DNA of 64,000 nt, taken from the NCBI RefSeq assembly GCF_013394165.1, contig NZ_CP041330.1, forward strand, positions 3,154,501 to 3,218,500. Reading direction: 5' to 3'. A program made the translations under genes and the position numbers. Of this stretch, positions 19,168-29,088 are shown in pieces. This DNA comes from Pseudoalteromonas sp. Scap06. GTDB taxonomy: Bacteria; Pseudomonadota; Gammaproteobacteria; Enterobacterales; Alteromonadaceae. Each line of letters begins with the position of its first letter. The first letter of the stretch is position 1. Below the pieces are notes generated by a model. It had not been told where the DNA came from. It did no database searches and worked only from the letters and a program-made list of their open reading frames with translations.

Positions 19168-21867
19168 TTAAAACTCCTCCCACTCTTCAGCTGAGTCTAC
19201 AAAGTTTTCACCTTTGCTTTTGTTATTAACAAAGCTATTTTCTTGCTTATGCGTTATTTCAGGGGTGCGAATGGTGGGCGATACCACCGCCATATCTTGC
19301 TGCCCTAGTGAAAAGAAGTGCAGTAAACGGCGCATTTCATTAGCCTGCTCTGCCATAGATTCACCTGCAGCCGATGCCTCTTCAACCAATGCCGCATTTT
19401 GCTGAGTCATTTCATCCATTTGCGATACAGCTTTATTTACTTGCTCAATCCCTGCACTTTGCTCTTCAGAAGCCTGAGTTATATCAGCTATCATTTGTGT
19501 CACACGTTTCACCGACACCACAATCTCCTGTAACGTCACACCTGATTCATTTACAAGAGCGCTACCATCAGCAACTTTGCCAACACTATCTCTAATTAAC
19601 TCTTTAATTTCTTTAGCTGCACCAGCTGAGCGCTGAGCTAAGTTACGCACTTCACCCGCAACAACCGCAAAACCTCGGCCTTGCTCACCTGCTCTTGCAG
19701 CTTCTACAGCAGCATTGAGAGCTAGTAGGTTTGTTTGGAATGCTATTTCGTCTATTACACCTATGATGTCAGCAATTTTTTTACTCGATTCATTAATTGC
19801 AGACATACTGGTTACGGCCTTATTCACAACCTCGCCACCTTGAACTGCTTTATCACAGGTTTCTTCAGCTAAGTCATTAGCCACCTTGGCATTATCAGCA
19901 TTTTGACGAACCGTACTGGTCATCTCTTCCATACTAGAAGCCGTCTCCTCTAATGATGATGCTTGCTCCTCTGTGCGCTGACTTAGATCAGCATTACCTT
20001 GTGAAATCTCTTCTGCTCCACTGGCCACCAAAGTGGCTGATGTGTTAATTCGATTAATAACCTCAGTTAGCTTATCTGCTGTCGCATTTGCATCTGTTTT
20101 CAGTTTTTCAAACGAGCCGTGATACTGTTTTTCGATCCGTTTAGATAAATCACCAGTAGCCATGGCATCAAGCATATTGCCAGTATCAGTTACCGCTTCG
20201 TCAACCACTTTAACTAAACTATTAAGACCTTGAGCTAAACGTAGGAAAAAGCCATCCTTTCCTTGCTCAACCACACGGCTATTTAACTCTCCTTTACTTG
20301 CGGCACTGACCAGCTGAGCAACCTCTTTTTCTATGGCTACTTCTGCTGTTCTGTCTTCCCATTCAACTACAGTTCCAATTCGCTCATCGTCTGGCGTAAT
20401 AATTGGGTTAGCAACTAAGCCAAAGGTTCTGCCTCCCACTTTAATTTCAGTGTTGTAGGTATCCGTTAACTTAGCCAACATATTTTGCTGATGGGCTGGA
20501 TTTTTATGAAAAATATCAATATTTTGATTCAGTAGATTTTTGCTATCAAAGTTAGGTAAATCAATGCGTATATCATTTTGAGCATTGCTCATCATATTTT
20601 TCACCGCGTCATTCATATAAACAATCACATTCGATGCATCTGCAATCATAGTGTTTGTTGCTACAGTGTCTAACGCTCGGCGAACACGTAAGTTCTCCTG
20701 TGCTCTGGCACGCTCTGCATCGGCCTTAAATACTTCATCAGTAATATCTTGCCACTCAACAATTGTTCCCAAGCGCTCTCCTTCTTCGTTAAACCATGGC
20801 GAAGCAATTAAATCAAAAATAAGACCAGCTAATTTAAGTGTCGCTTTATGGGGCGCATCTAATTTTTTTAATAGCTCGCGCTGATGCGCTGGATGTTGAT
20901 GAAAATCATCAACACATGTGCCGATTAAGTCACTTACAGCAAAGTTAGGTAATACCGATTGCAAATCTCTTTCGCGTGCTTTTAGCATTTGCTTAACTTG
21001 TTCGTTGACAAAAATAATGTTTAAGTCATTATCAGCAATCATCACATTCGCTTGGCATACTTTTAGGGCGCTGGCTAAGTCGGCAGTTTTTTTAGAGGTT
21101 TTTTCTAGTTCTTTTTGTTCGCTAATGTCCGTTGCGTATTTTATGATTTTTATTAATTTTCCGTCCATATCATAAATGGGATTGTAAGAAGCATTAATCC
21201 AAATTTCACGGCCTTGTTTATCAAATCGTAAATACTCACCTCGGTCGTATTCACCTCTACCCAGTTTGGCCCAAAAAGTTTGATAATCCGCACTATTTGC
21301 ATACTCAGGTGCAACAAATAAACGATGGTGCTTACCCTGTATTTCATCAAGTTGGTAGCCAAACGTGGCTAAAAAGTTCTTGTTGGCATTAATCACTGTG
21401 CCATCTAAGTCAAACTCGATTACCGCTTGCGACTTATTTATTGCTGCAACTTGTCCGGCCGCTTCGGCTGCCTTTAATTTTTGCAAAGTGATCTCAGTAG
21501 CAAACTTAATCACTTTAATTACTTGCCCCTGAGAGTCTATAACAGGGTTATACGTGGCTTGTATCCATACTTCTTTACCATTTTTTCCAAACCGCTTAAA
21601 TTCATCTGAAATAAATTCACCCGCGCTCAATCGCTGCCAAAACTGATGGTACTCATCGCTTTCCGCTTCGCTAGGACTAACAAATAAAGAGTGGTGCTGA
21701 CCTTGAACCTCAGCAAGTGAGTAATCCATTACACGAAGAAAATTAACATTGGCAGTAATTATTCTTCCATTAGGCTCAAATTCAATTATTGCTAATGATT
21801 TATGCAATGCATTTATGATCAAATCATTGCTTGATTTAGACTGTTTTGAATTACTAAACCATCCCAT
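19168..21867 (-). CDS. Soluble methyl-accepting chemotaxis receptor with four PAS domains
   Basis: An 899-residue receptor with no transmembrane helix, so it senses an internal signal. PAS1 (about 15-125) and PAS2 (about 140-250) resemble each other ([11 protein letters not shown] and [11 protein letters not shown]). PAS3 (about 265-380) and PAS4 (about 390-505) form a second similar pair ([10 protein letters not shown] and [10 protein letters not shown]). A HAMP-like linker ([20 protein letters not shown]) leads to the signalling domain with the hairpin tip [20 protein letters not shown]. The protein ends in EWEEF, an x-W-x-x-F tether for CheR. The start ATG at 21867 has AAGGTGG upstream; a GTG at 21879 overlaps that site. 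Ligand unknown; flavin or heme cofactors cannot be judged from sequence. Confidence 0.94.
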   Translation of the reverse strand: MGWFSNSKQSKSSNDLIINALHKSLAIIEFEPNGRIITANVNFLRVMDYSLAEVQGQHHSLFVSPSEAESDEYHQFWQRLSAGEFISDEFKRFGKNGKEVWIQATYNPVIDSQGQVIKVIKFATEITLQKLKAAEAAGQVAAINKSQAVIEFDLDGTVINANKNFLATFGYQLDEIQGKHHRLFVAPEYANSADYQTFWAKLGRGEYDRGEYLRFDKQGREIWINASYNPIYDMDGKLIKIIKYATDISEQKELEKTSKKTADLASALKVCQANVMIADNDLNIIFVNEQVKQMLKARERDLQSVLPNFAVSDLIGTCVDDFHQHPAHQRELLKKLDAPHKATLKLAGLIFDLIASPWFNEEGERLGTIVEWQDITDEVFKADAERARAQENLRVRRALDTVATNTMIADASNVIVYMNDAVKNMMSNAQNDIRIDLPNFDSKNLLNQNIDIFHKNPAHQQNMLAKLTDTYNTEIKVGGRTFGLVANPIITPDDERIGTVVEWEDRTAEVAIEKEVAQLVSAASKGELNSRVVEQGKDGFFLRLAQGLNSLVKVVDEAVTDTGNMLDAMATGDLSKRIEKQYHGSFEKLKTDANATADKLTEVINRINTSATLVASGAEEISQGNADLSQRTEEQASSLEETASSMEEMTSTVRQNADNAKVANDLAEETCDKAVQGGEVVNKAVTSMSAINESSKKIADIIGVIDEIAFQTNLLALNAAVEAARAGEQGRGFAVVAGEVRNLAQRSAGAAKEIKELIRDSVGKVADGSALVNESGVTLQEIVVSVKRVTQMIADITQASEEQSAGIEQVNKAVSQMDEMTQQNAALVEEASAAGESMAEQANEMRRLLHFFSLGQQDMAVVSPTIRTPEITHKQENSFVNNKSKGENFVDSAEEWEEF

Positions 21868-21915
21868 GCTTATCACCACCTTTAAGTTATTTACTTTATT
21901 TAGTTACTATTACCG

Positions 21916-22401
21916 CTAAATATCCATGGTTGCTGGCAAATCAATTAGGGCGACCATTTTTTCGCCTACATTGACTAACCCTGCTACATATTCACTCTCA
22001 TTAGTTTGGGTTAAACTCGGCACAGCTTTAGCATCTTGCTCTGCAATGCTATAAACATCAGCCACTGCATCTACCGTAATACCCATTACTTTACTTTCTT
22101 GCTCAAACTCTACTTTTACAATAATCACTACTGTTAATGGCCCATAGGCGATAGTGGGTAAGCCAAACCTTAAGCGTAAATCAATAATGGGCACTATAGT
22201 GCCGCGTAAATTAATAACGCCTTTTACATAATCTGGGGCATTTGGCAGTGCGGTTATGTCTTCCCAGCTGCGGATTTCTTGCACCGTTAATATATCTACT
22301 CCGTATTCTTCTTCAGCCATAATAAAGGTAAGAAACTGCTTAATCCCCTCTTTGCGCTGCAGCTCAATATTGCTATTTAATGCTATTGATTCAGAGAACA
22401 T
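21916..22401 (-). CDS. cheW: CheW chemotaxis coupling protein
   Basis: CheW links receptors to CheA in the signalling array. The 161 residues form a single CheW domain with YGVDILTVQEIR, PDYVKGVINLRGTIVPIIDL and the C-terminal VAGLVNVGEKMVALIDL. Its first 19 bases overlap the 3' end of cheA, so translation is probably coupled. It lies between cheA and the receptor gene. Confidence 0.95.
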   Translation of the reverse strand: MFSESIALNSNIELQRKEGIKQFLTFIMAEEEYGVDILTVQEIRSWEDITALPNAPDYVKGVINLRGTIVPIIDLRLRFGLPTIAYGPLTVVIIVKVEFEQESKVMGITVDAVADVYSIAEQDAKAVPSLTQTNESEYVAGLVNVGEKMVALIDLPATMDI

Positions 22402-24473
22402 GTATCCTCCAGAGTCGCTGATGGCTCAATACTCAATGCTTGGCTGCCAGGCTTTTTTAACCCTGAAAGCTTAATCAAACCGCTAATATCTAAAATTAAC
22501 GAAACGCGACCATCACCTAAAATAGTTGCCCCAGAAACTCCGTCCACTTTGTGGTAATTAGCCTCTAAGCTTTTTATAACCACCTGTTGTTGTGAAAGTA
22601 AATCATCAACGAGCACTCCTACTTTTTGATTGTCGTTTTCCACCACAACCAATAAGGTCTTATCTAATGATTCAATCGCATCTTGATGGTTAAAAATCTC
22701 GTATAAACGCAGAATAGGAATGTATTCATCACGTAATCTGAGGACATCTAGGTCTTTTCCAACACGGCTTACTTTTGCAATATCAATTTGCAGCGATTCT
22801 ACAATCGAGATCAGTGGAATAATGTAAGTATGCTTGGCTACTTTAACCAATTGCCCATCTAAAATAGCCAAAGTAAGCGGCAGCCGAATAGTAAAGGTAG
22901 AACCAATTCCAGCAGCGGATGTCACTTCTACCGAGCCATTTAATGATTGGATATTGCGTTTCACCACGTCCATACCCACACCCCGGCCAGATAAGTCACT
23001 TACTTCATCAGCAGTAGAAAACCCTGGCATGAATATAAGTTCGTTAATTTCATCATCTGTTAACTCGCTATCGCTAGCAATAAGTTCGTTGGCAATCGCT
23101 TTTTCTTTAATCTTTTGGGTGTTAAGGCCTTGGCCATCGTCCATAATTTCAATGACGATATTTCCTCCCTGATGAAAAGCATTTAATGTAACCTTACCCA
23201 CAGGATCTTTACCTGCTGCAATACGCTTTTCAACAGTTTCAATACCATGATCCAGTGAGTTTCTTACTAAATGCACCATAGGATCAGATATTTTTTCCAT
23301 CACAGTTTTATCTAACTCGGTTTGCTCTCCGATCAGCTTTAGCTCCACCTCTTTATTGAGCTTTTGAGCAATATCACGCACCAAACGTGGAAAGCGACTA
23401 AACACAAAATTAATTGGCAGCATACGAATACGCATCACGTTTTCTTGTAAGTCTCGAGTATTATGCGCTAGTTGTGCTAATCCCTCTTGAAGCGAGGTTA
23501 CTGCAGTAGCTGTCATTTCCTGTTCGCTAAGCTGATTTAACATTGCTTGGGTAATAACCAACTCGCCCACCATATTAATTAATGAGTCAACCTTATCGAT
23601 ACCAACTCGAATAGAGGTTGATTCTGGTGCAGCTTTTGCGCTGGGCGCATTGGCAACTGCCTTTGCTTTATTTGCTTTGGGTTGCTCAGCAATTTGGGGA
23701 GCTTCCTCCACAACAGCCGATTCGTTAATTACTTCTTCTGATCCGGCTTTAGCATCATTAAATAAGCCACCGCATAGCTCAATTTTAATATCTGCATCAT
23801 CTTCAACCCATTCAAAAATCTCTTTAATGGCTTGCTCATCTCGCTCAGTGTTTAAGAAAAACCGCCAATATAAAAAGCACTCATCGCTGGATAATTCTTT
23901 AATATCAGGTATGGCATCGGTGAATACCTGTACTTCTAACTCACCAAGCTCGGCTAATTCGCTGATCATAAACAAAGGTTCATTACCGGTTTTAAATAGA
24001 TGAAAATGTGGCTTAAAATCAATCTGGTAAGTATTAACTATAACCTGTTCATGATGTGTTTCTTCACCTTGTTCTTCACCAGCTGGCATACCTAGTAATT
24101 TCTCGAACTGCTCTCGTAAAGTATCTGCTTGGGCTAAATCTGGTTCTTCCTGTACCTTTAGCGAACTTAGCAAAGCCCTTAAGCAATCCACTGATTTAAG
24201 TAATAAATTAATGTGCTCGCTAGTTATATTGCGCTCACCTTCACGAATTTGATCCAATAATGTTTCTAATACATGGGTAAAATTTGCAATTGAGTTAAAT
24301 CCAAAAGTAGCACTGCCCCCTTTTATTGAATGAGCAGCTCTAAATATAGTATTAATGGTTTCTAAGTCTTCTTCGCCTGGCACTAAGTTGAGTAATTCAG
24401 TCTCCATGATATCGAGGCCTTCAAAACTCTCTTCAAAGAACACTTCAAAAAACTGGCTTAAATCAATACTCAC
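22383..24473 (-). CDS. cheA: CheA chemotaxis histidine kinase
   Basis: CheA autophosphorylates in response to receptors and passes phosphate to CheY and CheB. The 696 residues contain P1 with phospho-His48 in RAAHSIKGGSATFGF, a P2-like region near 150-240, an acidic/Ala linker, P3 dimerisation helices (IRVGIDKVDSLINMVGELVI), the P4 kinase domain (HLVRNSLDHGIE, MDDGQGLN, GRGVGMDVVK) and the P5 CheW-like domain. The start is GTG at 24473 with AGGAG six bases upstream; the N-terminus then matches other CheA proteins. Confidence 0.96.
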   Translation of the reverse strand: MSIDLSQFFEVFFEESFEGLDIMETELLNLVPGEEDLETINTIFRAAHSIKGGSATFGFNSIANFTHVLETLLDQIREGERNITSEHINLLLKSVDCLRALLSSLKVQEEPDLAQADTLREQFEKLLGMPAGEEQGEETHHEQVIVNTYQIDFKPHFHLFKTGNEPLFMISELAELGELEVQVFTDAIPDIKELSSDECFLYWRFFLNTERDEQAIKEIFEWVEDDADIKIELCGGLFNDAKAGSEEVINESAVVEEAPQIAEQPKANKAKAVANAPSAKAAPESTSIRVGIDKVDSLINMVGELVITQAMLNQLSEQEMTATAVTSLQEGLAQLAHNTRDLQENVMRIRMLPINFVFSRFPRLVRDIAQKLNKEVELKLIGEQTELDKTVMEKISDPMVHLVRNSLDHGIETVEKRIAAGKDPVGKVTLNAFHQGGNIVIEIMDDGQGLNTQKIKEKAIANELIASDSELTDDEINELIFMPGFSTADEVSDLSGRGVGMDVVKRNIQSLNGSVEVTSAAGIGSTFTIRLPLTLAILDGQLVKVAKHTYIIPLISIVESLQIDIAKVSRVGKDLDVLRLRDEYIPILRLYEIFNHQDAIESLDKTLLVVVENDNQKVGVLVDDLLSQQQVVIKSLEANYHKVDGVSGATILGDGRVSLILDISGLIKLSGLKKPGSQALSIEPSATLEDTCSLNQ

Positions 24474-24487
24474 AGTGCACTCCTAAG

Positions 24488-24850
24488 TTAACGGATTACT
24501 TTTTTTAGCACGGCTAATAGCTGATCTGGATTAAAAGGTTTTACAATCCATCCTGTTGCCCCTGCAGCTTTACCTTCTACTTTTTTATCCATCCCCGACT
24601 CTGTAGTTAACATAAGCAGCGGTGTAAACTTGTAATCTGGTAGCCCTCTTAGCTCTCTAATAAGCGTGATCCCATCCATAATTGGCATGTTTACATCAGA
24701 AATAACTGCATCAAAACCTTGTTGCTTGGCAATGGCTAATGCCTCGCTGCCATCTTTGGCTTCGGTAACATCAAACCCTGCTGTTTTTAACGTAAAGCTC
24801 ACCATTTGGCGCATTGATGCAGAATCATCGACAGCTAAAATTCTTTTCAT
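24488..24850 (-). CDS. cheY: CheY-type response regulator
   Basis: A single receiver domain of 120 residues: acidic pair VDDSASMRQ, phospho-acceptor Asp52 in VISDVNMPIMDG, switch Thr in LLMLTTESG and Lys in GWIVKPFNPDQL. It is the output regulator or phosphate sink for this cluster. Gene order places it 14 bases before cheA. Whether it binds the flagellar switch is not evident from sequence, as the organism probably has another CheY elsewhere. Confidence 0.93.
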   Translation of the reverse strand: MKRILAVDDSASMRQMVSFTLKTAGFDVTEAKDGSEALAIAKQQGFDAVISDVNMPIMDGITLIRELRGLPDYKFTPLLMLTTESGMDKKVEGKAAGATGWIVKPFNPDQLLAVLKKVIR

Positions 24851-24858
24851 ATAAACCT

Positions 24859-25131
24859 CTAGTTAGTACTTTCTGAAGCTAAATATTCACTTAAACCGAG
24901 TTGTTCAATGACATTTTTTAATGCGTCACTGCTGCCAACCCAGGCAATTTTTTGATTAATAGTAAGAAGGTGTTTTTGTAGGGCACAAAGAAGTTGAACC
25001 GAGGCGGTATCAGCAGACATAACATCGCTAATATCCAGACAAATATCTCGGCTGTTATTAAGTTCGCTTAATAAATCTTGATGTAAAACGTCAACTTGAA
25101 CAATTGAAAGTTCATTTGGTAGTTTAAGCAT
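24859..25131 (-). CDS. STAS-domain protein, first gene of the che operon
   Basis: A 90-residue STAS domain of the anti-sigma-antagonist/MlaB type (DICLDISDVMSADTASVQLL). The position often phosphorylated on Ser in SpoIIAA-like proteins appears as Thr (ADTASVQ). The start at 25131 has AAGGA upstream and gives the usual length; an ATG at 25197 would add 22 residues. STAS proteins precede cheY in some related chemotaxis clusters, where their role is not settled. Eight bases separate its stop from the cheY start. Confidence 0.85.
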   Translation of the reverse strand: MLKLPNELSIVQVDVLHQDLLSELNNSRDICLDISDVMSADTASVQLLCALQKHLLTINQKIAWVGSSDALKNVIEQLGLSEYLASESTN

Positions 25132-25246
25132 TTTTAAGCTTTTCCTTATCAACTCGATCCATACCAAAAGCTTAGACCGAGATAATGAAAACGCCATAAA
25201 AACGACTAAAAAATAACTAATTAATTAAAATTAGCTGTTAAAAAAC

Positions 25247-25269
25247 GTAAAAAGGGGCACAAAGCCCCT
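25247..25269 (-). terminator. Terminator of the cytochrome oxidase operon
   Basis: Read on the minus strand, AGGGGC and GCCCCT (25264-25269 and 25253-25258) pair around a five-base loop and are followed by a T run. It lies 25 bases after the SCO gene and before the che operon, separating the two transcripts. Confidence 0.8.
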
Positions 25270-25293
25270 CTAAAATCGTTAAGTCATTAAAAG

Positions 25294-25911
25294 CTAGTTT
25301 TTGTAAAAATCTGCAATTTCAATAAATTCTGCCGTTAATTTTGTAGTATTAACCAAAGGCACATCTCCTTGTTTAAATTCAGGCTTAAAAATAGCTCTTA
25401 GTGCGCCACTGCCATCAACAAGTGCAACCGATGCACTATGATCCACCGCGTAGTCAGATTCATCACTATCACTAATTGCATAAATTAATCCCAACTCACG
25501 TACAAATGGAAATAGGTCTTTATGCTCCCCAGATACAGCTAAAAAGTCAGGGTTAAAATAATCTATGTACTCTTTACGCCTTTGAGCAATATCTCGTTTA
25601 GGATCAACAGATATAAACCACACCTGCAGGGGATAATTAGCTTGTAAGTTTTTATAGACATTGTTGAGCTTAGCAAGCGTCATTGGACAAATATCAGGGC
25701 AGCTTGTGTAGCCTAGAAAAACTAAGTTCCATTGACCCAAAAACTGCTGTTTGGTTACTAACTCCCCCTGTTGATCATTCAACGAAAAATCAGATAACGG
25801 TTTTGCTGTTTCGTACACTAATGCATCAAGATCCTGTAAACTTTTTTTATCACCACATGCCGATAAAAAAAGCACCGAAAAAACAATTAACCCACACCAT
25901 AACTGCTTCAT
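25294..25911 (-). CDS. SCO1/SenC family copper chaperone lipoprotein
   Basis: SCO proteins deliver copper to, or reduce, the CuA site of cytochrome c oxidase. The 205-residue protein has a lipobox (FLSAC, Cys19), a thioredoxin-like fold, the copper ligands Cys71 and Cys75 in YTSCPDICPM, and the distal His in DHSASVALVD. The ATG at 25911 overlaps the ctaB stop as ATGA, which strongly supports this start over the ATG at 25923. It is the last gene of the oxidase operon. Confidence 0.94.
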   Translation of the reverse strand: MKQLWCGLIVFSVLFLSACGDKKSLQDLDALVYETAKPLSDFSLNDQQGELVTKQQFLGQWNLVFLGYTSCPDICPMTLAKLNNVYKNLQANYPLQVWFISVDPKRDIAQRRKEYIDYFNPDFLAVSGEHKDLFPFVRELGLIYAISDSDESDYAVDHSASVALVDGSGALRAIFKPEFKQGDVPLVNTTKLTAEFIEIADFYKN

Positions 25912-26837
25912 ATAACTAGCCATTTATCTATAAATAAGATAACAAAGAGTATCATTAAATGAACAATCGAAAAACGAAATAAATCCATTGCGGTGTCTTC
26001 TTTAGCGGCAAATTTTAAGTTAATTGCTTTGTATATAAATACCACATTGAGGATACATGCCCCGCTTAAATAAATAAGCCCCGACATACCTATCAAATAA
26101 GGGAGTACGCACACAATGGCTAATAGCACTGAGTATGCGAGCACACAGGTTTTACAAAATTCGATTCCATGGGTCACAGGTAACATAGGGATTTTAGCGC
26201 GTTCGTAATCACTTTTACGCGCGATTGCTAACGCCCAAAAATGCGGAGGAGTCCATGTGAATATAATCATAACCAACAACCAAGGAGCGGCTGCCATTTG
26301 ATTGGTTTCAGACACCCAACCAAGTAAAGGTGGCATGGCGCCAGCCAAACCACCAATCACTATATTTTGTGGCGTGGCGCGTTTTAAAAACGACGTATAA
26401 ATAAATGCGTAACCAACAAGTGCAAATAAGGTAAGTATGGCAGTGAGTGTATTTGCCCACAACATCAACATAATAAACCCTGCCACGCCAATAACAGCAG
26501 CAAAACTCAATGCGTGTAATTTACTTAAGCGCCCTTTGGCGACTGGGCGGTGGCGTGTACGTGCCATTTTACTATCAATTTCACTATCAACCACATGATT
26601 GATAACGGCAGCTGCCGCAGAGAGTAAACCAATCCCTAATAAACTTATGAACTGAACCCCAACACCTCTGCCAACGTCAGGGGCGAGGGCTAAGCCCACC
26701 CATGCCGTTAACACCAGCATAGCCACTACTTTAAATTTACTGATTGCCAAATAATCTTGGATTAAATGATAACTTTTAGTCAATAACGATGGGCTATAAA
26801 CGGGCTGCATTGCTTTTTTGTTAATTGTAAGTGCCAT
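25908..26837 (-). CDS. ctaB: Heme O synthase (protoheme IX farnesyltransferase)
   Basis: CtaB/CyoE adds a farnesyl group to heme B to make heme O, the precursor of heme A. The 309-residue integral membrane protein shows the UbiA-family signature NHVVDSEIDSKMARTRHRP with its Asp-rich metal/diphosphate site, and a second conserved loop (TPPHFWALAIARKSDYERA). About eight or nine helices are visible. It follows ctaA by 12 bases and overlaps the SCO gene by four. Confidence 0.96.
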   Translation of the reverse strand: MALTINKKAMQPVYSPSLLTKSYHLIQDYLAISKFKVVAMLVLTAWVGLALAPDVGRGVGVQFISLLGIGLLSAAAAVINHVVDSEIDSKMARTRHRPVAKGRLSKLHALSFAAVIGVAGFIMLMLWANTLTAILTLFALVGYAFIYTSFLKRATPQNIVIGGLAGAMPPLLGWVSETNQMAAAPWLLVMIIFTWTPPHFWALAIARKSDYERAKIPMLPVTHGIEFCKTCVLAYSVLLAIVCVLPYLIGMSGLIYLSGACILNVVFIYKAINLKFAAKEDTAMDLFRFSIVHLMILFVILFIDKWLVI

Positions 26838-26849
26838 AACGATTCCCCT

Positions 26850-27839
26850 TTAAGTACGTACTTTTAGGTAATAACATAACCTAACCATAGTTAATAACAG
26901 TATGGCAGCCATTAAATTATGCGCCAGCGCAACACTAATTGGGAAGTGAAAGTACACAACTGCTAACCCCAACGCTATCTGGCAAAATAACGCTACCAAT
27001 ACACTCACTGTGCAGCTTTTAATTTTTTGTGAATAGGCATGGCTATATATACGCCACATAACAAGTGCCAACACAATACAAGTGACCAGTGCCCACATAC
27101 GATGCAGTAAATGAATAGACATACGCGCTTGTTGTGACAACACGCCAAACTCATAATTACTGTGCTCTAACGGTAGCTGAAAAACACTACTGAGCGAAAA
27201 TGGCTGAGCATAACTACATAGCGGCAAACCATTACAATGTGGCGCGGCATAATTAGCCGCTAACCAGCCACCTAAGGCGATTTGTAAAATAAGTACCGTG
27301 AGCGCCACCAAGCTTAGTTTAAAGTGAGGTTTTGCACCTGCGTCCCCACCCGTAATAGGCTGACTGGTCAGCCTTAAGTACAACAACGTTAATAACGCCA
27401 AAATGCTAAACCCTCCGAGTAAATGCCCCATCACAATTAACGGCTGCAGGTTCATAGTCACCGTCCACATACCTAGCGCGGCCTGAAAAATAACAAGCAA
27501 AAGCAGTAGCATCGGTAATTTTACAGGCGTAGTTGGATACTGGCGTTTTACAAAAGCCAAAATAAACAACACTAAAATTAATACTCCGAGCGTGCCAGCA
27601 AAATAGCGATGAATCATTTCTTTCCATGCTTTTGCTGTTTCAAATATCATATCGGGGTAGCTTTGAATCGCATGCGCAATCTCAGCTTCATGTTTTGGTA
27701 CGGTTAAAAAGCCATAACAACCAGGCCAATCGGGGCAACCAAGCCCTGCGTCACTTAAGCGTGTATATGCGCCTAGAGCTACCACAATTAGTGCGAATAA
27801 ACTCGTTGCTAATACCAAATTTTTATAATTTTTATACAT
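26850..27839 (-). CDS. ctaA: Heme A synthase, COX15/CtaA family
   Basis: CtaA oxidises the C8 methyl of heme O to a formyl group, giving heme A for the aa3-type oxidase. The 329 residues have about eight transmembrane helices. Conserved features are GAYTRLSDAGLGCPDWPGC near the N-terminus, heme-ligand His residues in EMIHRYFAG and MGHLLGG, and in the second half LLHRMWALV and ALAHNLMAA. It lies with ctaB and the oxidase subunits, as expected for a joint assembly operon. Confidence 0.95.
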   Translation of the reverse strand: MYKNYKNLVLATSLFALIVVALGAYTRLSDAGLGCPDWPGCYGFLTVPKHEAEIAHAIQSYPDMIFETAKAWKEMIHRYFAGTLGVLILVLFILAFVKRQYPTTPVKLPMLLLLLVIFQAALGMWTVTMNLQPLIVMGHLLGGFSILALLTLLYLRLTSQPITGGDAGAKPHFKLSLVALTVLILQIALGGWLAANYAAPHCNGLPLCSYAQPFSLSSVFQLPLEHSNYEFGVLSQQARMSIHLLHRMWALVTCIVLALVMWRIYSHAYSQKIKSCTVSVLVALFCQIALGLAVVYFHFPISVALAHNLMAAILLLTMVRLCYYLKVRT

Positions 27840-27851
27840 AGCAGCCTCTAC

Positions 27852-28346
27852 TTAGCTTGATCGAGAGTAATTAAGTAATTTTTTTAGATCTTTCAATAAC
27901 CCCTTTTGTATCAAACGGTTTTCTTGTGGTTGAGGGTTAAATGGATATTCCAACACAATCAGTCCCATATGGTCGATTAAATACAAACTCGCGGGTTTTA
28001 ACTGCTGTTGTTCAGCAATCATATGCCAATGCGGCTTCGCAGCTTTGGGTCTCCCCATTATCGCCATATCTACTTTGTGTTGATTTTTGCCAAGGGCAAC
28101 ATATAAATTATCTAAAGCGGCGAGCTGCTCTGAGCAAGACTCTTCGCATTGTGCTGAATAATTTAAAGCAATAGTCCATTGTTTTGGATTATGCTGCTGC
28201 CAATTGTCTAGCTTAATTTCACGCTCTAAAAATTCACCGTGGTTAGTAATTGCTGTAGGTAGCCAATCAAGTTTTAACGCGCTGTAAGCCAGCACTAAAG
28301 GGATAGCGCAGCATACAACAAAGAGCAACAGGGGTTTATTTTTCAT
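27852..28346 (-). CDS. Membrane-anchored oxidase-associated protein with CxxxC motif
   Basis: A 164-residue protein with an N-terminal membrane helix (LLLFVVCCAIPLVLAYSAL) and a periplasmic domain. The domain contains YSAQCEESCSEQLAAL, a CxxxC spaced like the copper site of SCO proteins, and ends like a thioredoxin fold (LYLIDHMGLIVLEYP). Genes of this type sit between SURF1 and ctaA in other proteobacterial oxidase loci. A role in copper or disulfide handling during oxidase assembly is inferred. It overlaps the SURF1 gene by 11 bases. Confidence 0.8.
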   Translation of the reverse strand: MKNKPLLLFVVCCAIPLVLAYSALKLDWLPTAITNHGEFLEREIKLDNWQQHNPKQWTIALNYSAQCEESCSEQLAALDNLYVALGKNQHKVDMAIMGRPKAAKPHWHMIAEQQQLKPASLYLIDHMGLIVLEYPFNPQPQENRLIQKGLLKDLKKLLNYSRSS

Positions 28347-29076
28347 TATCTATCCTCTTCTTGCTTGCAAAAATAGCAACTACCACACAGGCAATCGCAA
28401 TTAAAAACCACTGCACTGAGTAGGCATAGTGTTTTTCTGGACTCATCACAACAGCTTCATAATGGGGAGCAGCAATCTCATCTTCACCGCCTTGGCGATA
28501 GGCCATAAAATCCACTAAAGTTCGCTGAGATTGGCTACTGAGTGATTGCAGATCAATGATTTGAATTCGTTTAGCTAAATCTGACTGAGTATTGCTATTA
28601 GCTAAGGTAAAGCCACTTAAATTATCTTCTTTAATTTGTGCCGTTAACGTAAATTTACCACTAGGTATTGTCACGTTTGGTAGGATTTCTCTTGAGCGGC
28701 CAGCTTTTACCCAACCTAAATTAACTAATAAAAAGCGCGACTCATCAGGTAATTTTAATAATGTCAGTAAGTCGTAACCAACCTGACCATTATAAATTTG
28801 GTTATCGAGCAGCCAATAATTATTGGTATCAAAATAACCACTCAACGAAACTAATACCCCGGTTTTATTCCACTCTTTTGGCAGTTGTTGCAACTGTGCC
28901 CAGCTCATAACTCCTTGCTGTTGAATATTTTCAATGGCATTAAGCTGTTGTTGCTTTTGATCTGCGCGCTGTAATTGCCAAAACCCTAAACGCATACAAA
29001 CTAATACCACAATAACAACCAGGCAAACTGTGATTATTGAGCTAAGCTTTTGTTTGTTAAATACAACTAACTGCAT
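28336..29076 (-). CDS. SURF1 family oxidase assembly protein
   Basis: SURF1/Shy1 proteins aid insertion of heme A into oxidase subunit I. The 246 residues have the usual two transmembrane helices, one near residues 13-32 followed by RLGFWQLQRADQK, and one near 220-238, flanking a periplasmic domain with FLLVNLGWVKAGRSRE. Its start is only 12 bases from the divergent DUF2909-type gene, so the promoter of one must lie in the other or both are read from longer transcripts. Confidence 0.92.
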   Translation of the reverse strand: MQLVVFNKQKLSSIITVCLVVIVVLVCMRLGFWQLQRADQKQQQLNAIENIQQQGVMSWAQLQQLPKEWNKTGVLVSLSGYFDTNNYWLLDNQIYNGQVGYDLLTLLKLPDESRFLLVNLGWVKAGRSREILPNVTIPSGKFTLTAQIKEDNLSGFTLANSNTQSDLAKRIQIIDLQSLSSQSQRTLVDFMAYRQGGEDEIAAPHYEAVVMSPEKHYAYSVQWFLIAIACVVVAIFASKKRIDNEK

Positions 29077-29088
29077 AGGGTAAATCCA

